Of a stretch of DNA of 49,069 bases, positions 46,389 through 49,069 are shown piece by piece (position 1 is the first letter of the stretch; each line of letters starts with the position of its first letter). Made by a program: the position numbers and the translations under genes. The stretch spans positions 1 through 49,069 of the forward strand of contig UQLN01000035.1 of NCBI GenBank assembly GCA_900541965.1, written 5' to 3'. The notes beneath the pieces are model-generated. The model was not told the DNA's origin, ran no database searches, and worked only from the letters and a program-made list of their open reading frames with translations. Source of the stretch: an uncultured Parabacteroides sp. (GTDB lineage Bacteria > Bacteroidota > Bacteroidia > Bacteroidales > Tannerellaceae).

Positions 46389-47974
46389 GAAAAATATTAA
46401 CATCACTGATTGCGATTCTGGTTGTAACCAACCTGGAAGCACAACAACGTACCCCCAAACTGGTTGTCTGCATCACTGTAGACCAATTACGGGGCGATTA
46501 TATCGAATACTTTTATAATACATTCGGAGAACGGGGCTTCAAACGGTTACTGAATGAAGGTATGGTATACAACAACCTTCGTTTCGACTTTTCCGATATA
46601 GATGAAGCCAGTGCTTTCGCCACTTTATTTACGGGTAGCAATCCTTCTTTCAACGGTATTTCCGGTGACAGAACGTATGATTTCGAGAAAGGAAAAGAAT
46701 TCTCCATATTAAATGACCCGAACTATTTAGGTAACTATACCAAAGAAAATTATTCACCTAAAAAATTAATCAGTTCGACTATCGGAGACGAATTGAAAAT
46801 TGCGTCTAAAGGCAGAAGCGATGTTTACTCCATTGCACCTAATCCAGAAAGTGCGATTCTTTCGGCAGGTCATGCAGCCAATGGCGCATTCTGGATGGAC
46901 GATTATAACGGAAAATGGGCGACAACTACCTATTATAAAGGTATTCCGTGGTATGTAGACCGTTATAACAATGGGCCGGAATCTCTTTCCGCCCGTTTGG
47001 AACAAATGGTATGGACTCCCTCTCTTCCTTTTGAAAAGTTCGATGCCTTTCCTTATGTATTAGACGAGATTCCTTTCAGATATACATTTAAAGAGAACAC
47101 AACTTCATGTTTCTTTAATCTGAAAACTTCTCCTTTTATTAATAAGGAAATCAACCGTCTGGCACTCCAGTTCCTGGAATATGGGGCATTTGGTACACGA
47201 AGTTGTCCGGACATGCTGGCTATCACTTACTATGCCGGAAACTATCGCGGTAATATGAATAAGGAATATACCCGCGAAATACAAGATACTTACTATCAAC
47301 TGGACAAAGATATCGAGCAGTTGATTGATAAAATAGACAAAAAGGTCGGTCTTCATAATACATTAATTGTATTCACCGGCTCCGGATACTATAAAAGCGA
47401 AGAAGAATATGCAGAGGGATTATCCCTGATAAGCGGAGAGTTCCATCCGAAACGTTGTATTGCATTGCTCAATATGTACCTGATGGCTATTTATGGCCAG
47501 CAGCACAATTGGGTGAAAGGCTACTACAACAACCAGATATACCTGAACCGCAAAGCGATAGAAGATGCCAAACTGGACCTGACAGTCATCCAGGAAAAAG
47601 CGGCTGAATTTTTACGCGAGTTCAGTGGAGTGCAATATGTTGTTACAGAGCATGTACTGCGTACGGGAAACTGGAACGAACGTACAGCCAAATATCTGCA
47701 AGGCACTCATTTATCAACCCGTGGAGACCTCATTCTCGAGTTACAGCCGGGATGGGTAATCAATTACGATAATCCGAAGGAAAAAATAAAAGTAATACGA
47801 AATAATGCAGTTCTAACCCCATTGGTATTTATGGGTAACGGCATCAAGCCCGAACATATCTACCGTGAAGTAAAAGCCACAGAGGTAGCCCCTACGGTAA
47901 CCCATGTGCTAAGGATCAGGCCACCGAATGCATCTCTCAGTTTACCTTTGAGAGAAATGACAGTTAATAAGTAA
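46373..47974 (+). CDS. Alkaline-phosphatase-fold pseudoenzyme (PafA-like)
   Basis: A 533-residue protein with a signal peptide ending LEAQ. It aligns along its length with PafA-type alkaline phosphatases (LVVCITVDQLRGDYIEYFYNTFGERGFKRLLNEG; AILSAGHAANGAFWMDD; EVAPTVTHVLRI). Asp37 of the first metal site is kept, but other positions are changed: the Thr nucleophile is Glu78, and the later metal ligands read N290-x3-N294 in place of D-x3-H and S337-G338 in place of D-H. It is thus most likely non-catalytic. The last residues MTVNK and stop come from repeat copy 5. Confidence 0.88.
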   Translation: MEHPVRKILTSLIAILVVTNLEAQQRTPKLVVCITVDQLRGDYIEYFYNTFGERGFKRLLNEGMVYNNLRFDFSDIDEASAFATLFTGSNPSFNGISGDRTYDFEKGKEFSILNDPNYLGNYTKENYSPKKLISSTIGDELKIASKGRSDVYSIAPNPESAILSAGHAANGAFWMDDYNGKWATTTYYKGIPWYVDRYNNGPESLSARLEQMVWTPSLPFEKFDAFPYVLDEIPFRYTFKENTTSCFFNLKTSPFINKEINRLALQFLEYGAFGTRSCPDMLAITYYAGNYRGNMNKEYTREIQDTYYQLDKDIEQLIDKIDKKVGLHNTLIVFTGSGYYKSEEEYAEGLSLISGEFHPKRCIALLNMYLMAIYGQQHNWVKGYYNNQIYLNRKAIEDAKLDLTVIQEKAAEFLREFSGVQYVVTEHVLRTGNWNERTAKYLQGTHLSTRGDLILELQPGWVINYDNPKEKIKVIRNNAVLTPLVFMGNGIKPEHIYREVKATEVAPTVTHVLRIRPPNASLSLPLREMTVNK

Positions 47975-48090
47975 CAATTGACAGTTAACCTCTCGTACAT
48001 ATTCTATTACTGAATAAATGGGTTGAAAATACCGGCAACAATGACCAAAGGTATTTCCCTGTCAACTGTCACTTGCCGACAGTCAACTGA
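47957..48090. repeat. GTTGACA inverted-repeat element, copy 5 (diverged)
   Basis: Left part ATGACAGTTAATAAG then CAATTGACAGTTAACC (47957-47990) and right part CCTGTCAACTGTCACTTG then CCGACAGTCAACTG (48058-48089) keep the arm pattern. The core has been replaced or lost. It lies between the pseudo-phosphatase and secA and includes the stop codon of the former. Confidence 0.75.
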
Positions 48091-48132
48091 TTCGACCCGA
48101 CTAACTAAAAATAAATAAAACAAAATTATATC

Positions 48133-49069
48133 ATGGGATTTAATGAATTTATGACGAAGCTGTTTGGCAACAAGTCGCAGCGAGACCTTAAGGAGATTAC
48201 GCCTTATGTGGAAAAAATCAAGGCGGTTTATCCGTCTATACAAAAACTCTCCAACGACGAGTTACGTGCAAAAACAGACGAAATCAAACAACGTATCCAG
48301 GATTATGTAGCTACAGACCGTGCCAAAGTGGAAGAGCTGCGTAAAGGTATTGAAGATAAAGAACTGGAAGAACGTGAAGCAATTTGGGCTGAAGTAGACA
48401 AGATAGAAAAGAATATAACCGAAAAAATGGAAGTTGTCCTGGAAGAATCCCTTCCGGAAGTATTTTCCATTATGAAAGATACAGCACGCCGTTTTACTGA
48501 AAATGAAACAATCGAGGTAACAGCCACCGATTTCGACCGCGACCTGGCAGCAAGCTACGATTTTGTTCATATCGAGGGAGACAAAGCCATTTATCAGAAC
48601 CATTGGATTGCCGGAGGTAACGAAATTACCTGGGATATGGTTCACTACGATGTGCAGTTGTTCGGTGGTGTCGTTCTTCATAAAGGTAAAATCGCAGAAA
48701 TGGCGACCGGTGAAGGTAAAACACTTGTTGCTACCCTGCCGGTATTCCTGAACGCATTGACACGCAACGGTGTACATGTTGTAACGGTGAACGACTACCT
48801 GTCTAAACGTGACTCGGAATGGATGGGACCGTTGTATATGTTCCACGGTCTGTCCGTAGACTGTATCGATAAACACCAGCCGAACTCCGATGCCCGCCGT
48901 AAAGCATACAATGCAGACATTACATTCGGTACCAACAACGAATTTGGTTTCGACTATCTGCGTGATAACATGGCAATCAGCCCGAGCGATTTGGTACAAC
49001 GCAAACATAATTATGCGATTGTCGATGAGGTCGACTCCGTATTGATTGACGATGCCCGTACCCCGTTGA
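48133..49069 (+). CDS. secA: Preprotein translocase ATPase SecA (partial, 5' part)
   Basis: The first 312 codons of secA, cut by the window end. SecA drives export of unfolded proteins through SecYEG. The product starts MGFNEFMTKLFGNKSQRDL; Walker A is MATGEGKT (about 196-203), followed by HVVTVNDYLSKRDSEWMGPLY, FGTNNEFGFDYLRDN and the DEAD-box-type IVDEVDSVLIDDARTP. Residues about 60-120 (ELEEREAIWAEVDKIEKNI ... VFSIMKDTARRF) are an insertion relative to E. coli SecA, typical of the long Bacteroidota form. Confidence 0.97.
   Translation, partial: MGFNEFMTKLFGNKSQRDLKEITPYVEKIKAVYPSIQKLSNDELRAKTDEIKQRIQDYVATDRAKVEELRKGIEDKELEEREAIWAEVDKIEKNITEKMEVVLEESLPEVFSIMKDTARRFTENETIEVTATDFDRDLAASYDFVHIEGDKAIYQNHWIAGGNEITWDMVHYDVQLFGGVVLHKGKIAEMATGEGKTLVATLPVFLNALTRNGVHVVTVNDYLSKRDSEWMGPLYMFHGLSVDCIDKHQPNSDARRKAYNADITFGTNNEFGFDYLRDNMAISPSDLVQRKHNYAIVDEVDSVLIDDARTPL

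Overview
The window looks like chromosomal DNA of a Bacteroidales gut bacterium, most likely Parabacteroides or a close relative. Reasons: many genes are preceded by the Bacteroidota -7 box TAnnTTTG rather than a sigma70 -10/-35 pair; gene content is typical (SusC-like TonB-dependent receptor, ExbB-ExbD-TonB cluster, MenA, DUF3843, DUF4105, Rpn-family protein, long-form SecA); Shine-Dalgarno signals are weak. The genus is an inference from general familiarity, not from a search. No rRNA, tRNA, CRISPR array, prophage or transposase was seen.

Layout. 1-5.7 kb: Rpn-family nuclease, an ABC-F protein with a ruined second ATP site, an LTA-synthase-like sulfatase-fold enzyme and a MORN-like secreted protein. 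6-10.5 kb: TonB-dependent receptor plus a beta-helix lipoprotein. 10.6-16 kb: DUF3843, ADP-ribosylglycohydrolase, DUF763, and a trypsin-fold/TPR protein without its catalytic residues. 16-16.95 kb: three overlapping small genes around a DUF3990 (ADP-ribosyltransferase-like) protein, a probable toxin-antitoxin-like module. 17.1-21.9 kb: TolC-HlyD-permease-permease export operon without an ATPase. 22.3-25.8 kb: FHA protein and an OmpR-type two-component system bracketed by two nearly identical candidate sRNA genes. 25.8-31 kb: NAD kinase, CBS protein, PdxJ, ExbB, ExbD, TonB, DJ-1. 31-34 kb: SGNH hydrolase, and a secreted HAD phosphatase with an OprP-like porin (likely phosphate scavenging). 34-38.9 kb: preQ1-I riboswitch with the YhhQ queuosine-precursor transporter, DMT transporter, MenA, three small unknown genes and a Ca/Na antiporter. 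38.9-43.2 kb: NtrC-type two-component system with a TolC gene that has its own sigma54 promoter. 43.7-49 kb: diacylglycerol kinase, PAP2 phosphatase, DUF4105, an alkaline-phosphatase-fold pseudoenzyme and the start of secA.

Three kinds of repeats thread through the window: a GTTGACA-rich inverted-repeat element (five copies, always touching a gene 3' end and sometimes supplying its last codons and stop), a short palindromic AAAACATA element (two copies plus one relative), and the duplicated sRNA unit. The most interesting items are the sRNA pair around the two-component system, the DUF3990 triad, the 3'-end repeat element, the pseudo-phosphatase beside secA and the sigma54-driven TolC.
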